From Elysia crispata (taxonomy: Eukaryota > Mollusca > Gastropoda > Plakobranchidae), in assembly GCA_033675545.1 (NCBI GenBank), contig JAWDGP010005065.1, positions 183,501-247,500 on the forward strand: a stretch of 64,000 nt of DNA, in the 5' to 3' direction. Under the pieces are notes generated by a model that was given only the letters and a program-made list of their open reading frames with translations, ran no database searches and was not told the origin of the DNA. Position 1 is the stretch's first letter, and every line of letters begins with the position of its first letter. This document shows, one piece after another, positions 49,973-63,576 of the stretch. The position numbers and the translations under genes were made by a program.

Positions 49973-52900
49973 TTACAGAAATAATGATTCAAAGTCAAAG
50001 TCAGGAAAAAAGGGTGTAATTGCATCAATTTCAGCAAAATTTAAATAATTAAGCAGTATCTTTGGAAGCTTGGGGGCAGATGTGTCAAGAAATTGTCGAC
50101 CACGAGGACCAGATAGCAGAGCCAAGCGACATAAATGGTTGAGAGAGGGAACTGTGCGTGGCAAGCGGTAGCACCAACGGGCAAGACTTGGGCTGATTTG
50201 TGCCAAACTGTAGACATCAGCCCACACCCACCCTAGAATGCTCAAATAGACAGCTATTTTGAGAATCACTGCTCGTCTGCGCTCACGAGATGTCCAGTGG
50301 GAGTCAGCAAAATATGGCAAGCAAGCAAGCACGCGTACCAAACTGGATTTGTCACTGTGACGTTTGATGACCTTGACAGTGAAGTCCGAGGCCTGCTCAA
50401 ACAGCTCATCTCCCCGCTCACCTGCATACAGTGGTTGGTTGCGGTGGAGCTTGCACAGCAGGAGCTGGTGCATGTGCACCGAGGTACAATACATGACCAG
50501 AGTATTGATGAGACGACATAGAAAGGTTTCATCCATGAGCTTCAGAGCAGAGCGTATCACATACAACATTGCTGAAGGGCAGGAAGGCTCAGCATGTGCC
50601 TTCAGAAGCATCTCCACAATAGTCCAACATGCACTCTGTCGTGGTTCACGTTGGTTATCATAGGCAATGACCTGCCAATAAGAAATGTGCCCCAAAAACC
50701 AAATGAAACCATGAACCAGTGATTTTATTATATCACTATTTTAACACAAGACAGACAAAGTTTATAGAGGGAACATATTCCAACCACTTTTAGTTTTTTA
50801 ATGAAAGGGGTTCAGGGAAGCCTTTTGTCTAGACATAAAACACCAAAGATAGAGCTATATAATTTTGCACATATATATACTTTCAATTCTCTTCATAGTC
50901 ACCAGGCAGAGTTAGAAACATATGCCACCTTCAAAAGTCCTTGCTGCAAAAGGACCCAAAATGGGCCTCAAACGAGTCTTCAACAGCTTTAAAGTATCCT
51001 CATTGTCATGAAAACAGCATCCTTTGGGTGATTTTTGAAATTGAGAAACAGAAAAAAAAAAGTCTAAAGGGGCAAAGTTTGGTGAATAACCTGGGTATGT
51101 AGGATTTCAGAACTGTTCTGTTGTATTACGGTTACCTGCTTGTTGGATCCTGTCAGCATGTGCATTGTTATACAGTAGGGGAACCCCATTACTGAGTTTT
51201 CTACACCTTTTTCTTACCAATTATCAGCAAACCTGAGTGGTAGTCTCATGTGACCATTTTCGCATTCTCCTGGTAGTCAGTCATAATTGATGGTGCCACC
51301 TTTGCCTTCTTTTGTAAAGGAGAAAAAGGAATTTGCCATTGTAGAGAGGACATTTTTTTTTATTTGGATCAAAATAATAAACCAATACTTCATCCACAAT
51401 CACCATGTTTTTAAGAAATATGTGCCAGTGGACTCCAATCAAGGGAGTTTTGCAGGACTTAACCATCTGCTTTTTTTTTTGCTCAATGGTCAAGCCCAGA
51501 AACATTATTCCATGAATAATCAGAACAATTAACACTACATTGATTCCAGTTTCAATTGAGAGATGTCTGACAGAACTTATATGTTGATTTGTAGAACCAG
51601 TTTCTTCACCATAGTAACATTATCTTCAGTTACCACAAAAGTTGGATGCCCTTCGTGATCTTCATTCATTATCAACCCAACATGAATGCGTATTTTCATT
51701 CTCTTATCCAGTATTTCACATTATTGTATCAAGGACATCAGAAGGGGATTTTCCTTGAAAATGTATAAACTTTATAAGGTGGTGATATTCAACTGGCGCC
51801 ATGATGCAGATTTAGCAAAAAAAAACAACAAAAAAAAACCCAATCAATTTTCACTTTTTCAATGAGTGCAAGTGCCTGGTGACCATTGAATTTTCCCAAA
51901 AATTTGCACTTTGCATTTCAAACAAATGATCTGACAAAATTTTCCTACTCTTACATCATTCCTTCCTCCTCAGACAAAAGACTTCTTGAACCCCCCTCCT
52001 ATATACTTCCTTTTCTCTTCATACATTCATATAACAAATAGTAAAGTTATGAGTGTCCGTCACACTCTTCTCTAAATAGAAGACTTTGATAATATGAGAT
52101 ACCAAGGGAATTTTATATAACTCTGAATTTTTACTTTCAGCTTTCTTTCGGCGCCCCCCCCCCCCCCCCCCCAACCAAGTCCTCTCAAAATCTTAATTGG
52201 TATTGGAAAATTTCAATTACCAGAGCCAGGTCAAGGGCAGAGTAGCTGTTTGCATTGAGGTGTGTGAGATTGCAGCCGGGTGATACCAACAACATCTGAA
52301 CAACTGATACATGACTCAGCTTCACAGCCAGGAAGAGTGGCGAGTCACGTTTCCAGTTTAGACACATATTCACATCTGCCTGGGGAGAAAAGATTCAAAT
52401 CAGGCTCATAATTATTCTAGTTTCTTAATAGTTTATGTGTTACATAAATTTGGAATTTTTAAGTGCCAAAAGTATTAAATTGAATTCATAAACCTAATGA
52501 ATAAATTGCCATAAACTGAGCATTACATGGGAATTAAAAAACAGCAGTTGGAAATAGGATTTCTTTTTTTTTTCTTTTGGCATTATAAGAGTATTAATAT
52601 TTTACTTCCTTAAAACTCAAGAGAAAATTAATGTGATATCTTGTCAAAAGATTTAAAAATCAAAAATGCAAAGGGCAGCCCACACTTAAATTGAGCTGAC
52701 TGCAAGATACAAAATCAAATAATTTCTGAAAAAACTTATCTGATCAAACTTGCAATCAAGACATATTGTGAAAGATATAGGCTTCATGTACAAATGAAAT
52801 GAGAAGTTAGATCACAAAAAAAAACACGCTTCCCCTGAAGATTTTGAAATCCAAGCAATTGCTTTGAAGAGAAATTCCTTTCTATAGACCACCTCTTACT

Positions 52901-55900
52901 GCTTACAAATCTAGTTGCCATGTGAGCATCTTCCTACTTTGAACATTTTTTAAAATTTATTAAAAATTATTGTGACTAACGAATGACATCTTAGCCCTCG
53001 TTCTGCTCACGTAGTTACATGCAGGTAGGAAGGAAAACTGTGCTGCGACCACCTGTTAGCTTCTGGACTGGGCACATGGCAGAACAGAAGTGTGTTTGTA
53101 TTAAGCTCTCTGTAGTTTACAACAAAATGTCTAGATAGGATTTTACTGCCAGAACAATAAGTAACATTTATTTTTGCAATCTTGACACTCTTTTTTTTAG
53201 AAGGATTGCTTCATGGTTTTAATGATCTTAGGAAAAGAAGAGTTATACAGACATATGCTTTGAGAAGCGTAAGTTTTCAAAGAGAGGTTGATTGCATATA
53301 ATATTTTCAGTTCACAATATCAGAAATTCCTTTGATGAAATTTGGATCTCCTATGAAATTAAAACTCATATACACATTAAATCTCATCACGGTGACAGCA
53401 CATAACAAGAAGCTGTGATTGCAATGTAACTAGACTGGTTTGGTCGATAGATATTAACAAAAATTGGCCAATCAAGTTCCTTTCCATCCAACACTACCAG
53501 TAACAGCAATCCACATCATTCAAGAAAGAATCTGAGGCAGTGGTCATTCCTACTTTGTCAGGACACAGTTTTGAGGGTGGAAGGTGGAGTAAGGGAGAAG
53601 GGAAGGATCATGTGGTAGAATCGCTAATGTCTATTTTTTTGTTTGCACTTCAGTCATAGCATTAGTAACAACCACATGCAAAGGAAGCAGGTTCTCCACA
53701 TCCCCATGTGTAAGTAACTTCAGGTATTAATCTAGGGCATCATACCGACAGATATGCCTAAACTGCAATTTGTTCTTCACACCCCAGTCAGTTTTGGCTC
53801 AGGGTCTCTTACAATTTATTCAAAAAGTGAGAAAGTGACACCTTTTCATTGGTTGATATTCTTAGCAAAGATACACTGCGTAACTGAGATGGGGCCTTTA
53901 GAAAAGGATGATAATTCAAATAGGCTTGCTAGTGAACATCTAATATTATGAGCGCCAAAACACCCATCTTTAAGTCTTATTGTCTAGATAAATGCACAAG
54001 ACAGATGGCATATTTTTCCCATTTCAAGCCCACAGATGGGCAATGAGCAGAAGTGGGGTTAGAGTAAACTTCTGATAGAGATTACAAGAAATTGAAGCAA
54101 AGTGAAGATTACCCACTTTATACATCATTTAGCTGCAAATCCCCTATATTTCTGGTTTTACAAAGTTGATAAGGTTTAAAACAATTTAAAATGAGTAAAG
54201 AGATTAACTTTGCTCAGGGTCCAAGTTGAGAAACTTAATCTAGATCTTATCTGATGTCTGAGCAGCACAGCAGCAGCAGCAGTAGCAATAACTAGAATAG
54301 TCTACAGTAATATGATCTTAGAAGAGTATAGCTACAAAAAATGACTCTAGGATACTTGTATAAAGTTGTCAAAAGACCCCTCAACACAAAAGATACTGTA
54401 AAAGTTTTAGAACTGATTATAAAATAGCAGTTTGGCTACATTCACTGTTAAAATACCAACTAGTGATAGGTCAATTACAATAGAAGTCCCATTTAGTGAT
54501 GAGTAACAATCATAGCTTTGATGTGCTCATGTGCATTTTACTTTTAATTATCTATTTTATCTCCTATAATTTTTTTTTGCCACAATGAAAATAAGTTCTA
54601 TGACAAGATTTGGAATTTGGAGAAACAGCTTTTTCACCACAGAAATGATTATTTCATGTTCTTTGTTTTGTTTTGTTTGTTTTTTTAAACATTTAAATGC
54701 ACAGTAAAATGTGCCATAAATTATAGCCCTTCAGCTGTGACAACAGCAACATCAGATTCATTAGACTGGATGCAAGATATCAATCTGTAAGAAATGATAA
54801 ACTAAAACTTAGAGTAAGAATCATTGATGTTGGAACACTACCGGAGAACTATAAGTAAAACAATACTGGTTTCATAATAAGGCTTTTTAATTATTTTACC
54901 TTACATAATTATGGGCCGTACCTTATAGCTTGATGGCTAGCAGTAATACAGTAAAATAAAAATCTAGAATTCCGAACCTACAAATTTTGTTGACATCTAA
55001 TATACAATTATATCCATTTAATATGGAAGGGTTACAGATAAGTGAGAACATACTTTGGTGAAAACTGAATAGAAAACCTGTAATACAATGGTTTATGAAA
55101 ACTAAAATTTATAATGTAAATCTAATGCCAAGTAATCACCTTTTATATTCTGCAATTTGCCTTAATCTGGCCACAACAAACTCTTTTACTTTATTCAACA
55201 GCACCGACAGAGACTTTAAAGGCATAAATTCACTTATTCACATCATCATGGGATGTAATAGATCTGCATCCTCATTGCTAATCATATCCAAAATGTCTAA
55301 AACGAGATAAAGATGATCATATCATGGGCCACCCTACATGTGAGAAAAGCAGAAGTGAACAAGATCAATTTAATACAGAGATATCTCCATAGATAGCCAT
55401 ACTAAGGGCTGTTCTTGCTAGCTAATAATGTTTTTTCTCACTGGATGCTTGATTTCTGGTCTCAACCTAATCCATTTTAGCTCAACACCAAGCACCTATG
55501 TTTACAGGCTGACATAACTTTCTCCCTCTTCTGTGAAATAATAAGACAAAACCTAAAAGGATCCCCAGGAAATAAAGTAGGCGGTCACAAAGTAAAAAAA
55601 CTTGATATATGCTGATGACATTATATGAATAGCACAAACAAAAATGAGTTTCCAAAGAATGAAATGAGCACTAATAAAAAAAATACATTTCCATCTACCC
55701 AAGAAGAAAAGCCCTGGAGTGTTATATTGAACATAACCTGATCTATGGATGCAAGGTCTGAGCAATTTCAAAACAGCTGCAAAAGAATCTAGGGGCAATA
55801 CAGATATGGTTCCTATGGAGAATGCCACAAATCTCATGAACTAAAAAGAAATAAAATGAAACAGTGTCGTGAGAAGCTGACACTACAAGATCACTCATAA

Positions 55901-58900
55901 TTAGAATAAGTCAATGCCAGGCAACCTTTCTCAACCATTTGATGACAAGAGAGAGACTGGAACAGCTTGTGATAACTGGAATGATCAAAGGACAACGCAG
56001 CTACAAAAGATTTGGATGGACTAAAAAAGTGGCTAAATGTAGTACAAGTGACAGAGACACTAAAAGCAACGAGGGATTGAGATGAGAGGAAAGTCATGCT
56101 AAAAAGCAAGGCACCTGATTGATTGATGCAGATTTATCAAACACTCATACCCTTTATCAATTTGAGATCAATCTGAAATACAAGATAAGTTTATAGTGGT
56201 CATTCTAAGTGTGTAAAATAATAATTTCTGTGCGAGGTCGTATATCGAGAAAGTCCATTACATAGCAGAGAGAGCTCCAATTTATATTTGTAAGTAACTT
56301 AAGCTTGTGTAATTTTGCAAAATTATCGATACTGCTGTAGCACTGTTTTGTTTGATATCCATTTCAAGAACCTATAAATGGGATCAAGAACCTTTTTCCT
56401 TTTTGGGTAGGAAATACTTTAGGATATAAAAGAAAAATACTTTATAAAGAATCACTGGTTGTCGAAATTAATCTTGATGAGAGTGCATATCTGATGTTTG
56501 TAAACATCTGGCTTTTTAGTTTATTTTAGAGTGTTACTGTATTGTACCTTGTCGGATCAAGAATCTGCTGTAGACAAGTAAAAAAGTGATGACGAACTCA
56601 GCAAGCTCTACTTTAAAGAGAAGGAATGAAGCACAGCTCCCTTAACATCTTTCAGTAGCAATTAGTATGTGGCAAAACACCATTTACCTATAATGTAAAA
56701 TTAATTTAACCCCAGAAAAAACAACAGTTCATCTAAACAAATTTTGAAAATTTTTCAAAGAGGTTCTGTTGTACATCTACAGCTCAATCAATTTCTAAGG
56801 CGGGTAAGGTGACAGTTGTAGATGTGTAACACAGTGTATGCATATCTTTTAGTTTTAAAAATTCTTAAGCGGTCTACAATGTGGCTGTATCTTTTGATTT
56901 TTTGTGAATCTGCAAAAGTAGCAGGTAATTTTGCAGTTTTTTTTTAAAGTTTCTAGCTTTGAGGATAAGAAAGTTGTGAAGAAGTGAACTATGCATGTGC
57001 ATTTGGATATTATCATCGTGATCTATGTCTCTCTTCTTGAAAGAAAATCACTGAGCGGTCTACAATAAAACCGTCAGTATTAATGTGATGTAATCGTATA
57101 ATAAAATCAGATAATTTTGCCCTAGTTTGATGTTTCTTGCTTCACAGAGAGCAGATTTATGATTTAAAGTAAACTATAGACAATGATTTGTTGATGATCA
57201 GCATTAGCTATGACTCTCTTCGGTCAACAATATTCCCTGCTAGCTCCGCATATCATGCGACCGTAATGACTGAATTCATGTGATGTTGTGATAACAGCCA
57301 ATAGTTTTGCAGTTTATTTGAAGCTCCTAGCTTTACTGTTAGTGAAGTTATAAACAAGTCAACATTATTTACTATGCATCTACATTAGTTTACCCACTGC
57401 TGAGTCATGGGAGAGGCACTTGGCCCGTCTGCTGAAACAAATGTCTAAACTGACGAATCAGAGCATCAGTATAAGATATAAGCCTCAGACATAATGGTCC
57501 TCATTGGCTTATTCACATTTTGTGACCTAATATGCAAGAAAAATATTGTATCTTCTCAATAAATAATATAGCCTACATAATAAACCATTCGAGGGAGGGG
57601 CCAAAAATTGACATGACTACCAATACATGGTGTTCATTGTAGATTTGAAACATATGATGTTACAGTCAACTTCAAGTTCAATTCCAAGATTCTTTACATT
57701 AAATGCACTCTCGATGAGGTGCAAAGTGGTATCAGCCATGTGTTAGCCTCCATTGCATCAGCTTCTCAGCATTGGCTTGGCACAGCTGTAGTTTGGAACC
57801 CACGTATCTCTTTTTAATCAATGACTTAAAAAATCCAAGTGCATTTTATAATTTGCTGTGGACAATTCTATTTTGTTTCTAAATATACTACCACTAAAAC
57901 TGAACAAAGATACAGAACGATGATGCAATTTTTTAGCTTGTGTGTCTGCTTACTAAAATTTCCCCTCCCCTTTAAAAAAAAAAGGGGTATGGGTGAACTT
58001 GAGGTGTCTTTGATTATGTGTGAGAATAGTAATATGAGAAGCGAGTTTGTTCCTTCGATGCTCTTTGGTTCTGTTATGTTTGTATTAGATAAAAGGAGCT
58101 TATGAAATTGATTTGATGGGCCATCCTGATTGGATTATGAGCTTTGCTTTGTGGATCATGATTGGCACAAAACAGAACATGGAGATTTATTAGTCTTTGA
58201 TAAAATTTGTCTCGTTATTTTTTTTTTCGGCACTGTTTAATGTGCATCCTTTGCGCTAATTCTTATTGTATGTCCTCAATGAAACAAATAAAGGTTAAAA
58301 AAATATCACGAGCACAAAAGGAAGCAGTAAAGTTTCAGAAAAGTATGATAGTTTTACAGGTGTCTGTAAACTTTAGAGTGTAAAATTTGCGTATACATCA
58401 ACTCCTAGATATTTGATTTTCACACGACTAGACTGGTTAGTGAGCCAAGCACACACCCTTGCAATCATTACTGGCTCGGCACTCTCGCCTGACAAATCAT
58501 TTAGCGCTTTACCTGAGCCGATTTTTCAGGGTTAAGACATCAAATGACAGCTTAATTGTTCTGATGAAATTCAAGAAAACCAAATGTCTGTTATGTGTAT
58601 AAAAAAATACTAGTTTTATATATGAGCAATTCTCAGGAGGTCAATCCTAAAGCGTTATATTAGACCTGGAATTTTTTTTGTCTCTCTTTATCTCAAAATT
58701 GTTCAACATCAATAGAGAAAGGTGTAAATTTAATGGAAAAAAAGATTTGGAGATACTTTTCTTCAATAGTTTTGTGTAATGCTTGGTTTTCCTCACCACA
58801 GAATAACCTTCCGGACGTTACTGATGACACAAAAAGATTCAAATTTAGCCATTTTTTGAAGCAAAAAAAATCATACCATTAATACATAGAGTAAAAAAAT

Positions 58901-61900
58901 AGATGTTATTTTGCATTAAAACATGATAGTTGAATAAAACGACTAATAATTTATGGTAGTAAATGGATTCAATTTGTGTCATTGTAACATCTAGAAAAAC
59001 TTCATCCAGAATTTTTTGTTTGCAGCTTTTAAAATTATTAAGATTTAATTTTAAGCTGACTGCATTTGATTACTACCCAAGAGTTACAATCTAGTATGTC
59101 TACAGTGTTGATTAGGGTTCTCAAAATTAATCAATGAGCATTTTGTTTTTCTGGATGTTATGATGACACAATTTTCTGACATTGTAACATTCAGAAGATT
59201 GTGAAGAACTTGTTAGTTCACAAATTATTGCAAATAATTATCAAACTTATAGGCATGCACCTATCAATTTACCCAACTTAGGATAGAAGAACAGTTGAAG
59301 ATGGACACAGAAATAGTCTTATATACTGGTTTTCATCAATACAGATTGATCTTCCCAACGTTACTGATGATATAAAAACATTAAAGTTTAGCTACCTTAT
59401 AAGTAAAAAAAAAGCCAATACCAATATTAATTTGAGGGAGAAGATAGATGTTATCTGTCATTAAAATATGATAATTGAATAGCAGGACTCATAATTAATG
59501 GTAGTAATGGACTACAACTCTTGTCATTGTGACATTGGGAAGAACTTGTGCTAGAGTTTTGTGTTTGGAGCCTTTAAACTCATTTAAAGTTCTGTGTAAG
59601 TTGGCTGCATTTTGATTCCTCACCAACAGCTACTTACAGATCTACAGGATTGATAAGGAGTGTACAAATAAGTACATATTTTGTTCTTTCTGATGTTACA
59701 GTGACATAATGTCTATCATTGTAAGGTTGGGAAGAACTTGTTCCATACTTTCATGTTTCCAGCTTTTAAACGAATTTAAACTTCAATGTAAACTGCCTTG
59801 ATGTTGGTTCCTCATCAAGAACTTGAGTCTAGAATGTCTACAATGTTGATAAAGATTCAACAAACTAATCTACGAACTTTTTTTTCCTCCAGATGTTACA
59901 GTGACATAATTTTTTGTCATTGTAACATCAGGAAGATCGTGGAGAACATTGATCTACATCAGTTCACTTGTTGTTCTAAACAATAATCAACCTTAAACAA
60001 AGTCAAAAACTTTTCCCACCCTAGAATTGAGAAACAGTTGAAATTAGACTTGAAAAGAATATAAGAAACAGCAGTAAAGGACATATTTGCACCATCATAA
60101 CGTCAGAAGAACCATGTTAATGCAGTCTTCAAAATTTGTTGCCCGACATGCTTAGATTTATCTAAAAAATAAGATGATCAAATCTTTTGAAGCAAGAACT
60201 TCAAACAAAAGCGTACAAAAACGGCTTTTCAGATTTATATGGGGCCTTAAATGCTTCTGGACGTTATGGTCAGGAACTTTTTTCTGAACGTTATCCTCCA
60301 GAGGCAATGACAGAAATGGAAATGAATGGCCCCTTTGACTATTGACACTAGCAATAGAATAAAGAAGGTTTTACCGGAAGAAAGAGGTCATTTTCTTTAA
60401 ACTTGACAACAATGGTTTAGTCCAGAAAGTGTAAGTAAACTAGGAATGAAGTATATTCTGGATGTTATAGTATGACATGAAACGAACTAGTTTGTTTTCA
60501 GAGGCCCAATCAGATTTAAGAGTTTTAATCACCCTGATTATTTGTAGGGAAGTGAATTATATTTCTAGCATCCTTCTCTGTACAAGCATGTAGCAAGCTA
60601 GCTAGGCTTTTATAACAGCTGATCTCCTCTGCTTAAAATAGGCCTCTAAATGACATAGAGCATAACGTCCAGAAGCGCATATTAAAGATTAGGTTGAAAA
60701 GGAACTGTGCTCTCTGTTAGTTCCATTTTTTTAAAGTGAAAATCTACTATTAGATGAAAAAAAAAAGAAAAAAATGTGTGAGTTTTACGAATATAGTAGG
60801 CCACTTTGTCAAAACAACCACTCAAAAACACCAGTATTTTATGTGACGTTTTTTATTGAAAAAAATAGTAACTGATTCAATACAAAACTGAACAGAAATA
60901 AATAATGTGGCTTTAACTCACTCAGCACTGATTCCATCTGAAAAAATGCTCCGTACCCCTTTTTTAGGTAATTTCAAAAGATCATATTTCAAAAAGTTAT
61001 TCATGTACATACACAAAATTTGATGTGTTCAAAGTTATAAATCTATCTCAGCTGAATTTTATTCCTAAATTTAGTGATGATAAGTGTTTTTTTTTTTTTA
61101 AATCAATTTTCCAGTGACAAGCCCATTCCGAAAAAGAAAAAAAATTCCCCACTCTGTAACAAAACTGATGCGCATAATTTTGATGAAAAAAAAAAAAAAG
61201 AGAGAGAAAATGTACTTGTTCGAACTTGTACAATACAGCCAGATAACAAAGAGGAGAGGTTGGAAAATACACTCATTGATATTTTACACATCCAAAGCAA
61301 GATATAGATCTGGTCTAAAAGCCTAGATCTAACCTTTTAAATTAGCCAATCAAAGGCTAAGTTAGATCTACATACGCATCCAAACGAAATTGAAAAAAAA
61401 AGTGGTTTCCCTTGGCTATTAACTTCATTTGGACTATGAAACATTGGTTTGGAAAGTAAAATAGGCATCCAAAGTTAAAAACGAGTATTCTCAGTTTTCG
61501 TATGCAACTGAAGTAATAGGGTAGCCGAGGCATACTCGGTATACGTGCTGAGTGAGTTAAAGGTATACCAATCTATACCTGCTATCTACTCAATATGTGC
61601 TTGGAAGAATACATGATAATTTTTTTTAAGTAAATCTTTTTGAAATCGGAAAAAAAAACATGCATGAAATCATGCATGCTGCTAGGCTACTATTGACCTC
61701 TTGAGAATCGCCCATATATCAAGACCTCCCTGATTTTTCAGGCCCAATGCTACTGGTTTCATTACATAAAAACATAAAGCACACACTCAACTCTTAAATT
61801 TAAAAAAAAAATTGCATAATTTTTAAAATCAAATTTAGATTCTAAATAAGTAAGTTTTTATTTGACAAAAACAAAATGAATTCCCATTTAGATTCATCTC

Positions 61901-62061
61901 ATAACTTTCAAACGGATAGTCTATCCCTCATAAGAAGAAAAGCATAAAATAATGATTACAAGTCATGACTATACCTGGGTCAGAATCTTCTCAAGGACAG
62001 CTGTGTCATTGTTAATAATTGCAGATTCAATGTCCATTGATGCAGCTCCCTCAAGAGCCAT
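49973..62061 (-). CDS. short ankyrin-repeat and SOCS-box protein (ASB-like), three exons, 314 aa
   Basis: Exons on the minus strand: 61975-62061 (from ATG), 52221-52379 and 49973-50671. Both junctions are phase 0 with good GT-AG sites (ACCCAG/gtatag, ccccag/GCAGAT, GCTCTG/gtaatt, ttggcag/GTCATT). Residues about 9-82 form two ankyrin-type repeats (SAIINNDTAVLEKIL, then DSPLFLAVKLSHVSVVQMLL, then SALDLAL). A long helical region with few clear repeats follows. Residues about 246-296 look like a SOCS box (VPSLNHLCRLAL, then LPKILLNYLNF). SOCS-box proteins recruit Elongin B/C and Cullin-5 to ubiquitinate bound substrates. I cannot assign it to a numbered ASB. Confidence 0.8.
50910..51802 (-). pseudogene. 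mariner-like transposase pseudogene in ASB intron 2
   Basis: It begins MAPVEYHHLIKFIHFQGKSP, a typical mariner N-terminus, and continues in shifting frames with an EDHEG block. VDEVLVYYFDP at about 51370-51397 corresponds to the first catalytic Asp block. LYNNAHADRIQQ (about 51149-51175) is at the position of the HDNAPAH motif with Asn in place of the catalytic Asp, followed by a YPGYSPNFAPLDFF-like segment. Many stops and frameshifts show it is dead. Terminal repeats were not located. Confidence 0.75.
52153..52174. repeat. poly(C) run of about 22 bp
   Basis: An uninterrupted C run just downstream of ASB exon 2 on the minus strand. Length could be affected by sequencing or assembly. Confidence 0.9.
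52380..55589. other. ASB intron 1, 3' portion, nothing recognised
   Basis: No exon or mobile element supported. A short (CAG)n run lies near 54268. Confidence 0.5.
55590..56135 (+). pseudogene. RT relic of an endonuclease-type LINE, C-terminal part
   Basis: Y-A-D-D is encoded at 55608-55619. Farther on, segments in changing frames match the familiar C-terminal pattern of such LINEs: MQGLSNFK-like and ISKQLQKNL, then ATFLNHLMTRERLEQLVITG and a GQRSYKRFGW-like stretch. It ends in a tgattgattgatg tail, common for RTE-type copies. Multiple stops and frameshifts. It lies in ASB intron 1, antisense to the gene. Confidence 0.65.
56865..57400. repeat. about three diverged tandem copies of a 190-200-bp unit
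   Basis: agcggtctacaat occurs at about 56868 and 57054, with a weaker counterpart near 57256. Between them taattttgc, a ctagctttgag- or cctagcttta-like block and actatgcat recur in order. Divergence is high, so the array is old. Confidence 0.55.
58618..61719. mobile_element. 3.1-kb region bounded by 28-bp inverted repeats, filled with hairpin repeats
   Basis: 58618-58645 and 61692-61719 are inverted repeats matching at 25 of 28 positions (atatatgrgcrattctcargaggtcaat). The interior holds duplicated units of about 540 bp, a sub-unit of about 200 bp, and many copies of a GATGTTACARTGAC-like motif in both orientations. No transposase ORF or target duplication was seen. It is probably a non-autonomous DNA element in ASB intron 1, ending about 255 bp from exon 1. 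Confidence 0.55.
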
Positions 62062-62600
62062 AGGATTCGGCTAATCCCTTGTCTACTGCACATCTGAGTC
62101 AAGATCGACCCTATTTAGATCTAGATTCTGTTTCTATCATCTGAAATCCAGCACCCTAAAACTGCTTGATTGGAACTAGACTAGATTCTCTAGATCAGAC
62201 CCAGAAATCCAATTAATTAGATGTAAATCTAGATTCTACAAAAAAAATGCTAGTAAGACTGGTACAAATAAAAAAAAATTTTTGCCTAAAACGGAGAAAA
62301 TCTAGATCGAGATCTAGAAAGATGAGTATCTCTATATTAATCGATTTGAGGCCTTCTAGATTCTGGCCTACAGATATTTAAAGAGATTCAACAGTCCATA
62401 CAATGCCTTTGCTCTTGTAATGTAAGCTATGTCTTTTAGACATAATGAAAATGCCGTATGAACTTAAAGTTTTAATACTTTTATAATCCACCATCTAGAG
62501 TCTAAATCTAGAATCAATATAAGGTTTGTACATTCTTAGCAATAATGTGAATTTCTATGAACTGGTCTAGATCTAGATTCTATATCGATCCCCATGTACT
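62062..62600 (-). promoter_or_regulatory. ASB-like gene 5' flank with TCTAGATCTAGA motif cluster
   Basis: Directly upstream of the ATG at 62059-62061. Contains tagatctagatt (62118), tctagatcgagatctaga (62303), a ctagagtctaaatctaga stretch (about 62495) and tctagatctagatt (62566). Probably 5' UTR and promoter. No core promoter element is evident. Confidence 0.45.
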
Positions 62601-63576
62601 GTATCCAACATTTCGTTGCTAGTCTGAATTTGATAGATATAGAAATTTGAATCATAGATGCTTAACAATGTGGAATATTAATTTGAACACTGACATTTCT
62701 CGACGATGTAGATCTAATTCTATCCCTCTAGAAAAATGGTATGCATTAATTTGGATCTGTTTGAAAGAGAAACAGATCGTTGACCAGCAGCGAATGAACT
62801 CTTGCCGGCCAAATGGCCTTGGCCTTGACTAAACATGCGGGGCAAGGCTTTTTTAGTGGCGCCTAGATAGGTGCAGTGGACGAGCTAGGCCTAGAATCTT
62901 ATCTAAATCTAAAGCCTTTTCAGAGAGAAGTGCGATGAAAACCCAAGGCCTAATCAATTCAGCTTTGGACAATAACATGCTAGATCGAGATATAGGCCTG
63001 GTACAAATTTGAAGCATTACAAGTATGTGGCCTGACGATGCGGCTTTGTTGTGATATTATCACTTTACGATAATGTGCATACGAGTATCATTACCATGGT
63101 AACACGTGTATACACATACATTTTTTAATGAAGTATCTCTATGCCGCACACTTTCGCTATATTTTAATGGTCTTAGTGCATCAAGTTTTTCATCAGACCT
63201 TACTAGCATAGATGTAATTTACATACACACGTAAATTTATAATTTCGTACAATCCAATCTTTTCAGGTTGAATAAATTTAACAACTGCATGGATCTTCAA
63301 GTGCAGTAGGCACCATCAGTATTGCCTTTGCACGTCGACAACGGTAACTTATTTTGTATCATCTATTTATCCATCCTTTTGTCTGAAAGCTAATCTGTCA
63401 ATCAATTAGCCTTCTCAGTTTAGGCCCATCTACGCTCATCTTGGACCTGTCTGTCTAGACCTACTCATCTCCTGTGCATGCATGCGGAGGTATCTTCAAG
63501 TTTATCATTGCACAGGAAGATACTCGATACACGGTACTAAGAACATTACTGATTGAAAAATGATATCAGTTAATTA

